DNA of 64,000 bases. Origin: a virus. The stretch is taken from the IMG/VR virus record IMGVR_UViG_3300021378_000014, positions 17,417 through 81,416 of that record, one strand, 5' to 3'. The notes beneath the pieces were generated by a model. The model did no database searches and was not told the origin of the DNA. It was given only the letters and a program-made list of their open reading frames with translations. Position numbers and translations under genes: made by a program. Shown in pieces: positions 50,011-59,414 of the stretch (position 1 is the first letter of the stretch; each line of letters opens with the position of its first letter).

Positions 50011-50115
50011 CATTCAGAAGATGCTACTAATTTTAAAATACGTGTTCTAGATAATACTGGTGTTGCAATAACTACTGGAACAGTAGTAGTTTCTTGGAGT
50101 GCTAAACCAATTTAA
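50011..50115 (+). pseudogene. Remnant of an older fibre C-terminus
   Basis: In one frame 50011-50115 reads HSEDATNFKIRVLDNTGVAI, then TTGTVVVSWSAKPI and a TAA stop, without an ATG of its own. It matches the end pattern of the 383 aa protein (VRFYNPTVSAIN...GTVRISI) and uses native phage codons. It looks like what remained when the upstream fibre gene was replaced. Confidence 0.6.
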
Positions 50116-50177
50116 GCTTATTACACTATAAACACTATTATTAAATTAAAACTATAAATTTTGATTAATTAATAAAT

Positions 50178-50783
50178 ATGCTAACTATCTATGTTATTAC
50201 TTGTCTAAGTTGTATGGGTTTTGGTGCTATTCTTTATCATCTTATTTTTATTCCTCAACATAGACGTACTACATCATTCTATCAAATGAATTTGTTTTAT
50301 AGAGAAGCTAGAGTTATCTTAGATGATGTAAGAATGAAAACAGTTCTTACTAATGCTTTATTACTTCATGCTCATAATGGAGGAGAAGAACTTTTTGCAA
50401 ATAGCTTTCATAAAAGTAGTGTATTAGAAGAATCTCCTGGACATCCAGAAGTAAGTGCTATTAAGAATTGGATTAATAGACCAATAGATCGAGCATATAG
50501 AAATTTACTTGAAGAAGTAGAAACTCAACCTTATGCTTATGTATCTATAGACACTATGCAAGAAGGAGATTTAAAATCTATTTATATACTTTATGGTATT
50601 AAAGGTTCTTTGATTTTTAAAATCTATAATAAAACTAAAGCAAGTTTTTTTTATGCAAGTTTTGTAACAAAAGGTGATATACAAGACTTTAGGTATAGTA
50701 AAGATTATGCTAGAGTTTTAATAGCTGTTCAAAGACTTACTGAACTATGCGATAAATACTATCGTAAAAATATTTTAAAATAA
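50178..50783 (+). CDS. Membrane-anchored protein, 201 aa
   Basis: Residues ~3-24 form one transmembrane segment (YVITCLSCMGFGAILYHLIFI), then a soluble helical domain rich in charged residues (HRRTTSFYQMNLFYREARVILDDV...). No catalytic motif is seen. It sits between the fibre cluster and the holin-like gene, so a role in lysis or superinfection control is possible, but is not shown by the sequence. Confidence 0.55.
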   Translation: MLTIYVITCLSCMGFGAILYHLIFIPQHRRTTSFYQMNLFYREARVILDDVRMKTVLTNALLLHAHNGGEELFANSFHKSSVLEESPGHPEVSAIKNWINRPIDRAYRNLLEEVETQPYAYVSIDTMQEGDLKSIYILYGIKGSLIFKIYNKTKASFFYASFVTKGDIQDFRYSKDYARVLIAVQRLTELCDKYYRKNILK

Positions 50784-50836
50784 ACTTAGTAGTTAAATTA
50801 CTACTATTATTTTTATTACTAATTAAATAATTTAAC

Positions 50837-51169
50837 ATGAGTTTTAACCCTTTAGATTTTATTAAAGCGTTACCTGCTGGTATTATTACGTTTTTACGTA
50901 CTATTATTGATGGGTTTCGAGTTAAAAATGAAAAGCAGTTTACTGTTATCATAATGATTATTATCGGACTTGTAACTTTAATTTATCAATTACTGTACGG
51001 ACAATTGTCTGAAGCAATTGCTATTAATGCTAGAGTTACCAACATTTTAGAACAAGTAGGTATTTGGTTAACTGTTCTTGGTTTTCTTTTAAATGTAGAT
51101 TTACCAGAAAAATCACCAGTTATTATTGAACCTACTGAAGAACCTAATACAACACCTGAATTAAAATAA
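50837..51169 (+). CDS. Holin-like two-TM protein, 110 aa
   Basis: Two hydrophobic segments (FTVIIMIIIGLVTLIYQLLYG and VGIWLTVLGFLLNVDL) are joined by a short loop, after an amphipathic N-terminus (LDFIKALPAGIITFLRTIIDGF). The C-terminus is charged and Pro/Thr/Glu-rich. Size and topology fit a phage holin, which would give the wall hydrolases access to the periplasm. An intrinsic terminator follows. Confidence 0.6.
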   Translation: MSFNPLDFIKALPAGIITFLRTIIDGFRVKNEKQFTVIIMIIIGLVTLIYQLLYGQLSEAIAINARVTNILEQVGIWLTVLGFLLNVDLPEKSPVIIEPTEEPNTTPELK

Positions 51170-51186
51170 TTAATTTAATAACCTAC

Positions 51187-51224
51187 GGCGTAGATTGACT
51201 TTATGGTTAGTCTACGCCTTTTTT
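51187..51224 (+). terminator. Intrinsic terminator
   Basis: GGCGTAGA / TCTACGCC stem followed by TTTTTTAG, after the holin-like gene. Confidence 0.9.
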
Positions 51225-51234
51225 AGTTTTAACT

Positions 51235-51888
51235 ATGAATGATAAATCACTAAATACGATCGCTACTTTTATTGCAGGTAGATTAGATCAAGCCAATAAT
51301 TTATATTTAAGAGAAGAATTAAAACTTGCTATTAAATATTACAGAGCTTTATTATTTAAAAGAGATTTTGATAAAAGAGGTAATTTAGGTTTATTTGCTC
51401 AACATTTTATTGTAGAACTTGAAAGAGTTGCTGAAACAGATTGTAATACTTTAATTGTAGGTAATTGTAAACTTAGTAAAACTAAAGTGAAGATACCTTT
51501 CCCAGTAAGAAAGAATGGAGGGCCGATATTCCAATATGTAGGAGATAAACTATTTACTGGTAGTTATCAAGAACAATATCCTGAAACATTAAACGTTAGT
51601 TTATTTGATAGGTTTATTGGTAATAAAATTAAGTATTATTATAACGATGGTTATATTTATGTTTACGGTAATAAATACTTAAAAAGTATTGCTGTAAGAG
51701 ATGCTTGGGAAAACCCAAGTGATTTATTACCTTTATGTTTAAATAGTACTAATTGTTTTGCTGATGATGAACCTTTTCCAGTACCTATGGATATGCTACA
51801 GACTATCATTACTAGTATTATTTCTGGAGAATTTAGTATTAAAATTCCTAACGACCAAGAAACTACAATAAGCAATGTTACGACTTAA
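51235..51888 (+). CDS. Virion connector-type protein, 217 aa
   Basis: N-terminal helices (TIATFIAGRLDQANNLYLREELKLAIKYYRALLFKRDFD) and a beta-rich central and C-terminal part. By position, just before two similar genes and the muzzle-like protein, it corresponds to the ring/connector proteins below the portal in crAss-like virions. Sequence alone does not prove this. It overlaps the next gene by 14 nt. Copy 14 of the dispersed hairpin is read as FPVRKN. Confidence 0.5.
   Translation: MNDKSLNTIATFIAGRLDQANNLYLREELKLAIKYYRALLFKRDFDKRGNLGLFAQHFIVELERVAETDCNTLIVGNCKLSKTKVKIPFPVRKNGGPIFQYVGDKLFTGSYQEQYPETLNVSLFDRFIGNKIKYYYNDGYIYVYGNKYLKSIAVRDAWENPSDLLPLCLNSTNCFADDEPFPVPMDMLQTIITSIISGEFSIKIPNDQETTISNVTT
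51497..51513 (+). repeat. Dispersed hairpin motif, copy 14
   Basis: CTTTC-CCAGTAA-GAAAG, a 5 bp stem with a 7 nt loop, in the connector gene, read as PFPVRKN. Confidence 0.85.
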
Positions 51889-52678
51889 AGATATGTATGA
51901 TATTTATAAAAAATATTATTCTAATAAACAGACTAAAGCAGAACAAGAATTAACAAAGATAGTTACTGCACGTAAAGAATTAAAAGCTAATATTATTTTA
52001 CATGAATCGGTATTTAAAGAAAGTAATATTACTTTAAGTACAGCTTTAAGTATTACTGATAGTAGAACGATCAAGGCCATTTCTTTTACTGGGAAAGTAT
52101 CCTTAACTACTGTTGATATTCTTACACAACATCTTAAAGATATATCTTATCTTAATAAAAGACTTAAAGCTTTAGTAGAAGAAATTAATTCTTATAAACA
52201 TATAGTTGTAGAGTATGAAGTTTTTAAAGAAATTCTTCAGCTATATAATAAAACTAAAGTTAATCTTCTTATTACTAAAGGTTACTCTTGGAATCTTGGT
52301 AGTGGACTTGGAACTATTAGTGTAGTATTAAAAAAGATACCTGTTAAAAAAGATTTAGCTGGTAATGTAATGATAAGACCTAATTGGCCAGCAAGTAAAA
52401 AGAATAAACGAGAACTTGAAAAACAAGGTGTATCTTTATATTCTGAAGATAATCCTACAGGAGTAAAATGGATTGTTGCTCATACTGATGAAACTCAAGC
52501 TTACTTCGATTGGCGAGGAGCTAATCCTTTATTTATAGCCAATGTTAAAGATATGAAGTTTAAACCAACTAAAGGTGAAAATGGAATTTGTGGTAAACTT
52601 AGTAGATATCGAAAAGCTAATCCAGAAGTAGATAATTATTACATTAACAATATAAATTCTGCATATAATGTCAGCTAA
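51875..52678 (+). CDS. Virion protein with coiled-coil N-terminus, 267 aa
   Basis: A long coiled-coil stretch (~8-140) is followed by a basic segment (RPNWPASKKNKRELEKQG) and a compact C-terminal domain (WIVAHTDETQAYFDWRGANPLF...). It overlaps both neighbours (14 and 11 nt), so the three connector-type genes are translated as a block. The role is unknown, and a scaffold or adaptor is possible. Copy 15 of the dispersed hairpin lies at 52080 (AISFTGKV). Confidence 0.5.
   Translation: MLRLKDMYDIYKKYYSNKQTKAEQELTKIVTARKELKANIILHESVFKESNITLSTALSITDSRTIKAISFTGKVSLTTVDILTQHLKDISYLNKRLKALVEEINSYKHIVVEYEVFKEILQLYNKTKVNLLITKGYSWNLGSGLGTISVVLKKIPVKKDLAGNVMIRPNWPASKKNKRELEKQGVSLYSEDNPTGVKWIVAHTDETQAYFDWRGANPLFIANVKDMKFKPTKGENGICGKLSRYRKANPEVDNYYINNINSAYNVS
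52080..52097 (-). repeat. Dispersed hairpin motif, copy 15
   Basis: CTTT-CCCAGTA-AAAG on the minus strand, read on the plus strand as ISFTGKV. It is almost identical to copies 10 and 11. Confidence 0.85.
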
Positions 52679-53318
52679 TAATTTAGTTTCTATAAATAGA
52701 GTTTTGTCTAAAGTTAGTAGAGATTTTGGTTTAACTAGCGGACATTGGCATAACTCAGCAATTGAATGGGTAGCAGAAGCAATTAGAGAAATTGGAACTA
52801 TTGTGCCTTTTGAAGAAATTCCTGTTACTAAACTTGTAAATGATTATAAACTATTATTGCCTTGTAACTTTAATTTAATTATTCAAGTTAAAGATAAAAA
52901 TGGTTGTGAATTATACCCTTATAATGTAACTGTACATGATGTTCGTAATTATGAACAGACATTTAATTCTCCATCTGTAGATCGAGCCCATTATACTATT
53001 AATGGACGCTATTTAAATTTTAGTTTTACAGGAGAAGAAGTAACAATTGTTTATACTGATTTTGCTGTAGATGAAGAAGGTTATCCTATGATAGTAGATA
53101 CAAGTGAAAATATAGAAGCTTTAAGCTGGTATATTATTTATAAATATTTACTATCTGGTAATCCTCATGGCGTATTAAATTGGAAAGAGTCTTATACAAT
53201 GTGGATTAAATATCGAGATAAAGCTACTAATAGCATAATGATGCCTGGGCCTGATAATATGAAAAGTATTATGACAGGTTGGCTTGGTAGTATTCCTAAT
53301 TTTAATTTAAAACCTTAA
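52668..53318 (+). CDS. Tail connector/ring-type protein, 216 aa
   Basis: N-terminal helices (RVLSKVSRDFGLTSGHWHNSAIEWVAEAIREIG) and a beta sandwich (LVNDYKLLLPCNFNLIIQVKDKNG...), then a helical C-terminus (SWYIIYKYLLSGNPHGVLNWKE). This helix, sandwich, helix order resembles tail tube A/gp4-like adaptor proteins of podoviruses. It lies 2 nt before the muzzle-like gene. The adaptor role is inferred. Confidence 0.55.
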   Translation: MSANNLVSINRVLSKVSRDFGLTSGHWHNSAIEWVAEAIREIGTIVPFEEIPVTKLVNDYKLLLPCNFNLIIQVKDKNGCELYPYNVTVHDVRNYEQTFNSPSVDRAHYTINGRYLNFSFTGEEVTIVYTDFAVDEEGYPMIVDTSENIEALSWYIIYKYLLSGNPHGVLNWKESYTMWIKYRDKATNSIMMPGPDNMKSIMTGWLGSIPNFNLKP

Positions 53319-53320
53319 TT

Positions 53321-56300
53321 ATGTTTAAAGGGTATAATAAAGATACTACTTATGCTAATATGCAAACAGGAGAAAGTCCTTTTGCTAGAAACATAGTAGT
53401 AACTAAAAAGTTTTTATCTCCTAGTAATGAACCCGGTTTTACTCAACAAGTAGTCCTTACTGGATTATTAATAGGAGGTATTGCTACTTCGTATAAAGAT
53501 GTTTTGTTTATTAAAAATGGGGCTATCGATGAAATTGGAATATTTGAAGGAACTACTTATACTTGTGTAGTTAAAGGTAGTTTTGGTTTTGATATTAATT
53601 TTCCAATTGAAGGTACGTTTAAATATAACTTTGGTCAACAACTTATTATTGCTTGGACAGATAATTTAAATAGTCCTCGGATTTTAAATGTTGATTGTTT
53701 ACCTTTTGACGTTAATCCTGATTGTACGTTAGTAAACATAACAGATTCTCGATTAATGGATTTAACTCCAGAGTTAAGCATCCCAGTAATTGATTTATTA
53801 CCTCATGCTGTTGGCGGTAGTGTAGAAGTAGGAGCTTATTGGGCTTTTATTGCTTATGAATATTTAGATGGTACTCGTACTAATTGGGTTAAAATGTCTA
53901 ATACTATTTTAGTAACAGATAACAAACCAAACGAAATATTTATTAATTACGAAGGGGCAGAAGGAGGTACACCTACTAATAAAATAATTCAATTATCTAT
54001 ATCTAATATAGATACTGCTTTTAGTAAAATAGTGTTAGGTATTATTCGACAACGTAATGGTATTCAAGATGCATTTATAGTAAATTCTTTTACTATCGAA
54101 GCAGATACTCAAACAATACGTTACGAAGGTACTGAAACTACTATTGCTGTTAGTATAGAAGAATTATTAGTTCCTAATCAAACTTACATTAAAGCTAAAA
54201 CCATAACATCATTAGATGATCGTTTATATTTAGGTAATGTAAAAACAGAAGATACTATTGATTGGCAACAATATGCTAACAATGTTACTATTGATTGGGT
54301 TTACGGTAATCCTTTTAATTTATTAGATACTACAGATTCTTACGAAAATCCTGTGGTTTTCTTTAATGAACGTACATTTAGAAGTGATGAAGTATATGAT
54401 TTTTACGCTGTAGCTAAACTTAAAACAGGAAGTTACAGTGAAGCTTTTCATATACCTGGTATTGAAGAGGGTGTAATAAACGTATCAGGTACTAATTTTC
54501 CTCAAAGTCTTGGTTTACAAGAATTTAAAAATTTAGGTTATACTTTACCTGATTTAGATGAATATCTTGCTATCGCTCCAGATGCTAAACTTTATCATTT
54601 AGTAAATACCGCTAAAGTAAATACTAATTTTGGAGGAGTACTTATTGGTAATATGGGATTTTATCAGAATGAAGATGTAAGATATTCTGATGAAGCTTGC
54701 AGTTTAATTAAAGATTGTGATGAAAACATAATTGGTAATTTAGCTGGAGTTAGACGTAGATTTCATCGTTTTCCTTCTATTAGCCAAATACATACTGCAT
54801 TAAATGAATACGTAGAGTATGGTAAAGTTACTAGTAAAACTGCATTATTACACGCAACTGGATTTACTATTATACCTGGTAGTCCTACTACTGCAGTACT
54901 AGATTACGATATTGTAAATAGTACTTTATCGCCTACTATAGATGCAGACGCTTCTCCTGATGGAAGTATTCGTTATACTCCTACCGTAGCTAGTATTTTT
55001 AGGTTTGAAATTGACACTAGAATTTTTGACTATCGTAATCAACTTGAAGTTAAAATTGGTTACGTAAAAGGAGGAATTACTACATTATTAATTGATATTG
55101 ATGAACCTTCTTCTATTAATAATAGAGACAGGTTACTGACTGTTAATGAAGTAGTAGCTTTAGATGTAGGTGATTTCTTTTTTATTGATGTACATATTAT
55201 CGCTACAGGTATTTATTTTGGCGGAGAAGTAAGTAATACTGCTAATATTTTTAGAATTACTGATATTAGCTTTAATGGTATTGAAACTAAAATGAAAAGA
55301 TTCGGTATACGTTTAAATAATTTATGTATTCCTAATGAAATTGCAGCTAAAATAGATCATCTTGAAGTTTTTTATGCTAAACGTACTTTTAATAATAGTA
55401 CAATTGTAGGTCAATCGTTAATTGATATTATCAATGGAGCGGATGTTCGCAGTTATGATTTTGATTTATTAGCTACTAAAGCTTCTGTAGGTATTACGCA
55501 TATTAATGCAGAAATTGCATTTGATAGTGGAAATACAGATTTTATTACTTATGCGTTTACTAACGTAATAAATAAAATAAAACAAGTAAAAACTCATAAA
55601 TATGTAGCAGCTAATGTTTCAGGAACTCCAGATAATAGAAAACGTGAAGAGTATTTACAACTTGAATTATCTAATATTACATCATTACCTAATGATAAAT
55701 TAGTATTAGCTAACCTTAAAGTACATAAACGTAATCTTTACCAGCAAGTAGAATTAGTACCTACTGGAGAAATAATTTTACATAATTATACAGGAGGAAG
55801 TATTCCAGCTACGTATATTAATACGCTTACTTTATACGGAGGTGATACAGTAATTTCAACATATGGTCATCTTCATAGTGCTTTATTGCCTAAAGGATTT
55901 TATACAATAACAGCACCAGAAGTTGAAGCTATTGGACAATTTAGTACTTTTGGTACTACTAGACTTGGCGCTATTCCTAATCCTAGTATTGTAGATTTAG
56001 CTACCCTTATTATATTTAGTGTGTGGTTTTATCCAGTAGAATCTATATTTAATATAGGGTTACGTCATGATAATGAATTAATTGATCTTGATGATTATTT
56101 TCCAAAAACAAATCAATTACCCGTTACAATTGATTTAGCTATTGATAAAACTTTATCTCCATTAATTGAAGATAATGATTATTATACTGGAGAAAGTCAA
56201 ATAACTTATAATTACGATTTTCATGCTTTTCCGCCTAATCTTAATATACAACAATTTAATTGTATTAGAGGTTGTTATGATAATCAAGTTATTTATCCAA

Positions 56301-57514
56301 CTCGAGTTGCTCGATCTATTGTATCTAATAATGAAGAATATGAGTTATCTTGGCGTACGTTTTTAGTTAATGATTATTATGAAATGCCTAAAGATAAAGG
56401 TGTAATTTGGAAACTTACTGTTTATAATCAAGCTTTAATTATACATCTTGAGTATTCTTTATATGTTGCTTTAGTTAAAGATCGTCTTGCACTTAATATA
56501 CAAGAAATCTTTCTTGGAACAGGTGATATATTTGATAGACGTCCTGATGAAATTATAGGTACTCCTGAAGGCTACGCTGGTTGTCAATCTCAATGGGCTG
56601 CGTTTACTTGTAAACTTGGTTATGTATTTATTGATCTTAATCAAGGTAAAGTATTTCTATTTAATGGTAAATTAAAAGAACTAAGTAACGATAAAATGCG
56701 TACTTGGTTCTATACTAATTTTACTACTAATGAAACTTTAACGGATTTGACCACTTTCCCAGTAATAGATAATCCTCGTACACAATCTGGTGCTATTGCT
56801 TGGTATGATGAGATTTATAATAGAATTATGATTGGATATACTTATCGTACTTCTAGTGGAGTAGATAAATTTCGTAGTCGTCAATTAAGTTATTATCCTG
56901 ATTTAGAAGCTTGGGTAAGTGAACATGACTATAATCCATCTATAGCTTATGCTACGCGTCGTGGTATCTTTAGTGTAGATGTAAATAAAATAAATAATAC
57001 TTCTACTATTTATTTACATAATCAAAGGAATTACGGAGTATTTTATAATAATGATCGTTATAGTGCGTCAATTGATGTAATACTTAAAACTCCAGGAGCT
57101 GAACAAGTAAGATGGGATGGAGTTCTTTGGAATAGTTTAGTTACTGATGGTGTACGTACTTTTAAAGATGAAACGTTTACTTTTATTGTTATATACACTG
57201 AAGATCAATGTACTGGATCTATTGAATTAGTAGATAAAAAAGATCTTTACGCTAATGATTCTCGTAGTACTCGAAATACTAAATACACTTGGAAATTTAG
57301 TAAAATACGAGATATTGTTGTAAATAAAGATGATATTATTATTACTAATGAAGGTTTTCTGAATATATTTAATTTAAAAAATAATCCTAATTGGTATGAA
57401 CTTTCAAAGTTTTATAATAACTTTATCGTTGTTAGGTTTATTTATGATAATGCTGATCAAAAAGAAATATTTCTTAATGATCTTAATGTAAATATTATAA
57501 AAACACGAAGATGA
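53321..57514 (+). CDS. Large tail protein, muzzle/stabilisation-like, 1397 aa
   Basis: The largest complete gene in the window. It begins MFKGYNKDTTYANMQTGESP with FARNIVVTKKF, the pattern of large crAss/P22-type tail proteins that start with a short arm followed by a beta-rich body. Many beta strands and few helices follow. Size, position and composition match the muzzle-type protein that closes the tail tip of crAss-like virions. The last codons overlap the next gene (ATGA). Copies 16 (degenerate) and 17 of the hairpin lie at 53779 and 56753. Confidence 0.7.
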   Translation: MFKGYNKDTTYANMQTGESPFARNIVVTKKFLSPSNEPGFTQQVVLTGLLIGGIATSYKDVLFIKNGAIDEIGIFEGTTYTCVVKGSFGFDINFPIEGTFKYNFGQQLIIAWTDNLNSPRILNVDCLPFDVNPDCTLVNITDSRLMDLTPELSIPVIDLLPHAVGGSVEVGAYWAFIAYEYLDGTRTNWVKMSNTILVTDNKPNEIFINYEGAEGGTPTNKIIQLSISNIDTAFSKIVLGIIRQRNGIQDAFIVNSFTIEADTQTIRYEGTETTIAVSIEELLVPNQTYIKAKTITSLDDRLYLGNVKTEDTIDWQQYANNVTIDWVYGNPFNLLDTTDSYENPVVFFNERTFRSDEVYDFYAVAKLKTGSYSEAFHIPGIEEGVINVSGTNFPQSLGLQEFKNLGYTLPDLDEYLAIAPDAKLYHLVNTAKVNTNFGGVLIGNMGFYQNEDVRYSDEACSLIKDCDENIIGNLAGVRRRFHRFPSISQIHTALNEYVEYGKVTSKTALLHATGFTIIPGSPTTAVLDYDIVNSTLSPTIDADASPDGSIRYTPTVASIFRFEIDTRIFDYRNQLEVKIGYVKGGITTLLIDIDEPSSINNRDRLLTVNEVVALDVGDFFFIDVHIIATGIYFGGEVSNTANIFRITDISFNGIETKMKRFGIRLNNLCIPNEIAAKIDHLEVFYAKRTFNNSTIVGQSLIDIINGADVRSYDFDLLATKASVGITHINAEIAFDSGNTDFITYAFTNVINKIKQVKTHKYVAANVSGTPDNRKREEYLQLELSNITSLPNDKLVLANLKVHKRNLYQQVELVPTGEIILHNYTGGSIPATYINTLTLYGGDTVISTYGHLHSALLPKGFYTITAPEVEAIGQFSTFGTTRLGAIPNPSIVDLATLIIFSVWFYPVESIFNIGLRHDNELIDLDDYFPKTNQLPVTIDLAIDKTLSPLIEDNDYYTGESQITYNYDFHAFPPNLNIQQFNCIRGCYDNQVIYPTRVARSIVSNNEEYELSWRTFLVNDYYEMPKDKGVIWKLTVYNQALIIHLEYSLYVALVKDRLALNIQEIFLGTGDIFDRRPDEIIGTPEGYAGCQSQWAAFTCKLGYVFIDLNQGKVFLFNGKLKELSNDKMRTWFYTNFTTNETLTDLTTFPVIDNPRTQSGAIAWYDEIYNRIMIGYTYRTSSGVDKFRSRQLSYYPDLEAWVSEHDYNPSIAYATRRGIFSVDVNKINNTSTIYLHNQRNYGVFYNNDRYSASIDVILKTPGAEQVRWDGVLWNSLVTDGVRTFKDETFTFIVIYTEDQCTGSIELVDKKDLYANDSRSTRNTKYTWKFSKIRDIVVNKDDIIITNEGFLNIFNLKNNPNWYELSKFYNNFIVVRFIYDNADQKEIFLNDLNVNIIKTRR
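53779..53795 (+). repeat. Dispersed hairpin motif, copy 16 (degenerate)
   Basis: ATCCCAGTAATTGAT, read as IPVID. It lacks pairing arms. It may be a decayed copy or a chance protein-level match. Confidence 0.35.
56753..56770 (+). repeat. Dispersed hairpin motif, copy 17
   Basis: ACTTTCCCAGTAATAGAT in the muzzle-like gene, read as FPVID. The core is intact but the arms do not pair. Confidence 0.7.
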
Positions 57515-59343
57515 AAAGATTAAAGAAATATGGTGTTGGAGGGTTACTATCTGGTATAGGTGGACTTGCTGATGCTTATAGTAATCAATCTGACGGTTCT
57601 ACTGATCCTGCTAGTTCTTTTATTAGTGGAGCTACTAACGGAGCTAGTGTTGGTTCTTTACTTGGACCAGTTGGTGGCGTTGTTGGCGGTATAGTAGGAG
57701 GAGTTAAAGGCATGATGGGAGCTGAAAGTGCTAATCGTGAATTACTTAAACGTAAAAAGAAAATGCGCTTGTTTGAGGAAGAAATGCAATCAAATAACGA
57801 TAAAGCTTATCTTCAAACTTATCCTACTAATGGAGTAGCAAGTAGCGGATTTTACGCTAAAGGTGGTAATCTTGTTGATCCGCCCGGTACTGATTCTAAT
57901 ATGGCTAGATTAATAAAACCAGTAGCTAGAGAAACTACAGCTGTTAATTTACCAATTGAAGATTTACAAAGTACGTTAAAGCAACAACCTCTTTGGAAAT
58001 ACGAAGATCATCCTTATTTACCTAAAGAAGCTATAGATATTTATAATAAAAGTAGAACTACTCAAAATAAAAGAATTGTAGATTCTGGTTATGAAAATAG
58101 ATTTATTGCTCGTAATAGTGAAGGATTTTTATCTTATGCTGCAGGAGGCGAGCTCACTCCTATTACTGGGAAAGTAGACCAAGTCGTAGGAGATACGCAT
58201 AGTCAAGACACTAATATGGACGGTCAAACTGGTGTTATGTTACCTACACCTCAAGGAGGTCAAGCTGAAGTTGAAGGCGGTGAAGTAATGAAAGATGGCC
58301 GTTATGTTTTTAGTAATCGTCTTGGTATGGGTGGACGTTCTTATGCTAATTTAGCTAAAGAAATTGCTATTACACCAGAATATCAAAAACAAGAACAAAT
58401 GAAAAGTAAAGCGGAAAAACGTATGGGTAAAAATTTAGGTGGAGTTTATGATACTAGTAGTAAACGATTGTTAGCTCGTAAAGATGCTTTAGATATTCTT
58501 TTTGATAAACAAGAAGATAGTAAAGCTGCAGAATCTAATCAACAATACGCTGCATTAGGTGCTGATCTTGGCACACTATCTGATAAATTTAAAGGTAGAT
58601 TATTAGATATTGCACCTTATGCTGATAATATTGCTAATTCTATTATTAATAAACAAACTCCTGAAATTCCATTACCTCGATTAACTAATGCGCCTAGACT
58701 GCAAACAGAATTTAGAGTAGACGATCAACTATCAGCTATTGATAGAGCAGGTTCAGCTAGAGATCGTAACATTCGACAAACTAGTGGAAATGCCGCTACA
58801 ACTCGTGCTAATTTATTAGCTGGAAGTAGTCAAGATATTCAAACTACTAATCAAGTTCTTGGTGAAAAACAACGTCAAGAGTTAAGTTTACAGAATGCTC
58901 AAATTGGAGCTACTTACCAAAATACAGTAAATAATAACGCATTAATGAGTAATTATGATACAAATCAAATGTATCGTACTGATGATATGCAGCAACGAGT
59001 TAGTCAGAATGTGGCTGACGCTTCTACTAATGCTATGCAACAAGGTAGAGATCGTATGTTAGATGTTAGAGATAATCAAGCTCTAGCACTTACAGCTATG
59101 AAATATCTTGAATCCGGTGTATTAGATCGTTCAGGCTATTCTAAGGTACTGAAAGCTTTGAGTGAAGGGAAAGGTTTAGACGAAGCCTTAGCTTTGTTAG
59201 AACAAGCCAAAACAGCCGTATCGCAATCCGGGGCATTAAATACTGGTTCATTGTCGCTCAAAAAGTCACCTAAAGGTCGGCTTTGGAGTACTAATAATAT
59301 TTATGATAATATTTATGGAGGTATTCAGCCCAATGATGTTTAA
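57511..59343 (+). CDS. Putative cargo/ejected virion protein, 610 aa
   Basis: The N-terminal ~75 residues are Gly-rich and hydrophobic (GVGGLLSGIGGLADAYS, GPVGGVVGGIVGGVKGMMG), like glycine-zipper membrane segments. A basic helix (LLKRKKKMRLFEEEM) follows, then long helical, Gln/Asn-rich regions and a C-terminal SLSLKKSPKGR. Proteins of this kind directly after the muzzle gene are capsid cargo, ejected with the DNA, in crAss-like phages. Copy 18 of the dispersed hairpin lies at 58157 (TPITGKV). A terminator follows. Confidence 0.6.
   Translation: MKRLKKYGVGGLLSGIGGLADAYSNQSDGSTDPASSFISGATNGASVGSLLGPVGGVVGGIVGGVKGMMGAESANRELLKRKKKMRLFEEEMQSNNDKAYLQTYPTNGVASSGFYAKGGNLVDPPGTDSNMARLIKPVARETTAVNLPIEDLQSTLKQQPLWKYEDHPYLPKEAIDIYNKSRTTQNKRIVDSGYENRFIARNSEGFLSYAAGGELTPITGKVDQVVGDTHSQDTNMDGQTGVMLPTPQGGQAEVEGGEVMKDGRYVFSNRLGMGGRSYANLAKEIAITPEYQKQEQMKSKAEKRMGKNLGGVYDTSSKRLLARKDALDILFDKQEDSKAAESNQQYAALGADLGTLSDKFKGRLLDIAPYADNIANSIINKQTPEIPLPRLTNAPRLQTEFRVDDQLSAIDRAGSARDRNIRQTSGNAATTRANLLAGSSQDIQTTNQVLGEKQRQELSLQNAQIGATYQNTVNNNALMSNYDTNQMYRTDDMQQRVSQNVADASTNAMQQGRDRMLDVRDNQALALTAMKYLESGVLDRSGYSKVLKALSEGKGLDEALALLEQAKTAVSQSGALNTGSLSLKKSPKGRLWSTNNIYDNIYGGIQPNDV
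58157..58175 (-). repeat. Dispersed hairpin motif, copy 18
   Basis: CTACTTTCCCAGTAATAGG on the minus strand, in the cargo-type gene, read on the plus strand as PITGKV. Confidence 0.75.
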
Positions 59344-59364
59344 CAATTTGATATAACAACAATT

Positions 59365-59396
59365 AACCGCTATCTTGCAAAGGATAGCGGTTTTTT
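59365..59396 (+). terminator. Intrinsic terminator
   Basis: AACCGCTATC / GATAGCGGTT, a 10 bp stem with an 8 nt loop, then TTTT. It separates the 610 aa gene from the next cargo-type gene. Confidence 0.92.
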
Positions 59397-59414
59397 AATT
59401 TAAACTATACACTA

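Noticed and set aside
7171-58175. CRISPR array or ordinary protein motif as explanation for the repeated CCCAGTAAT sequence
   Set aside because: Copies are isolated, in both orientations and in several reading frames, without regular spacers.
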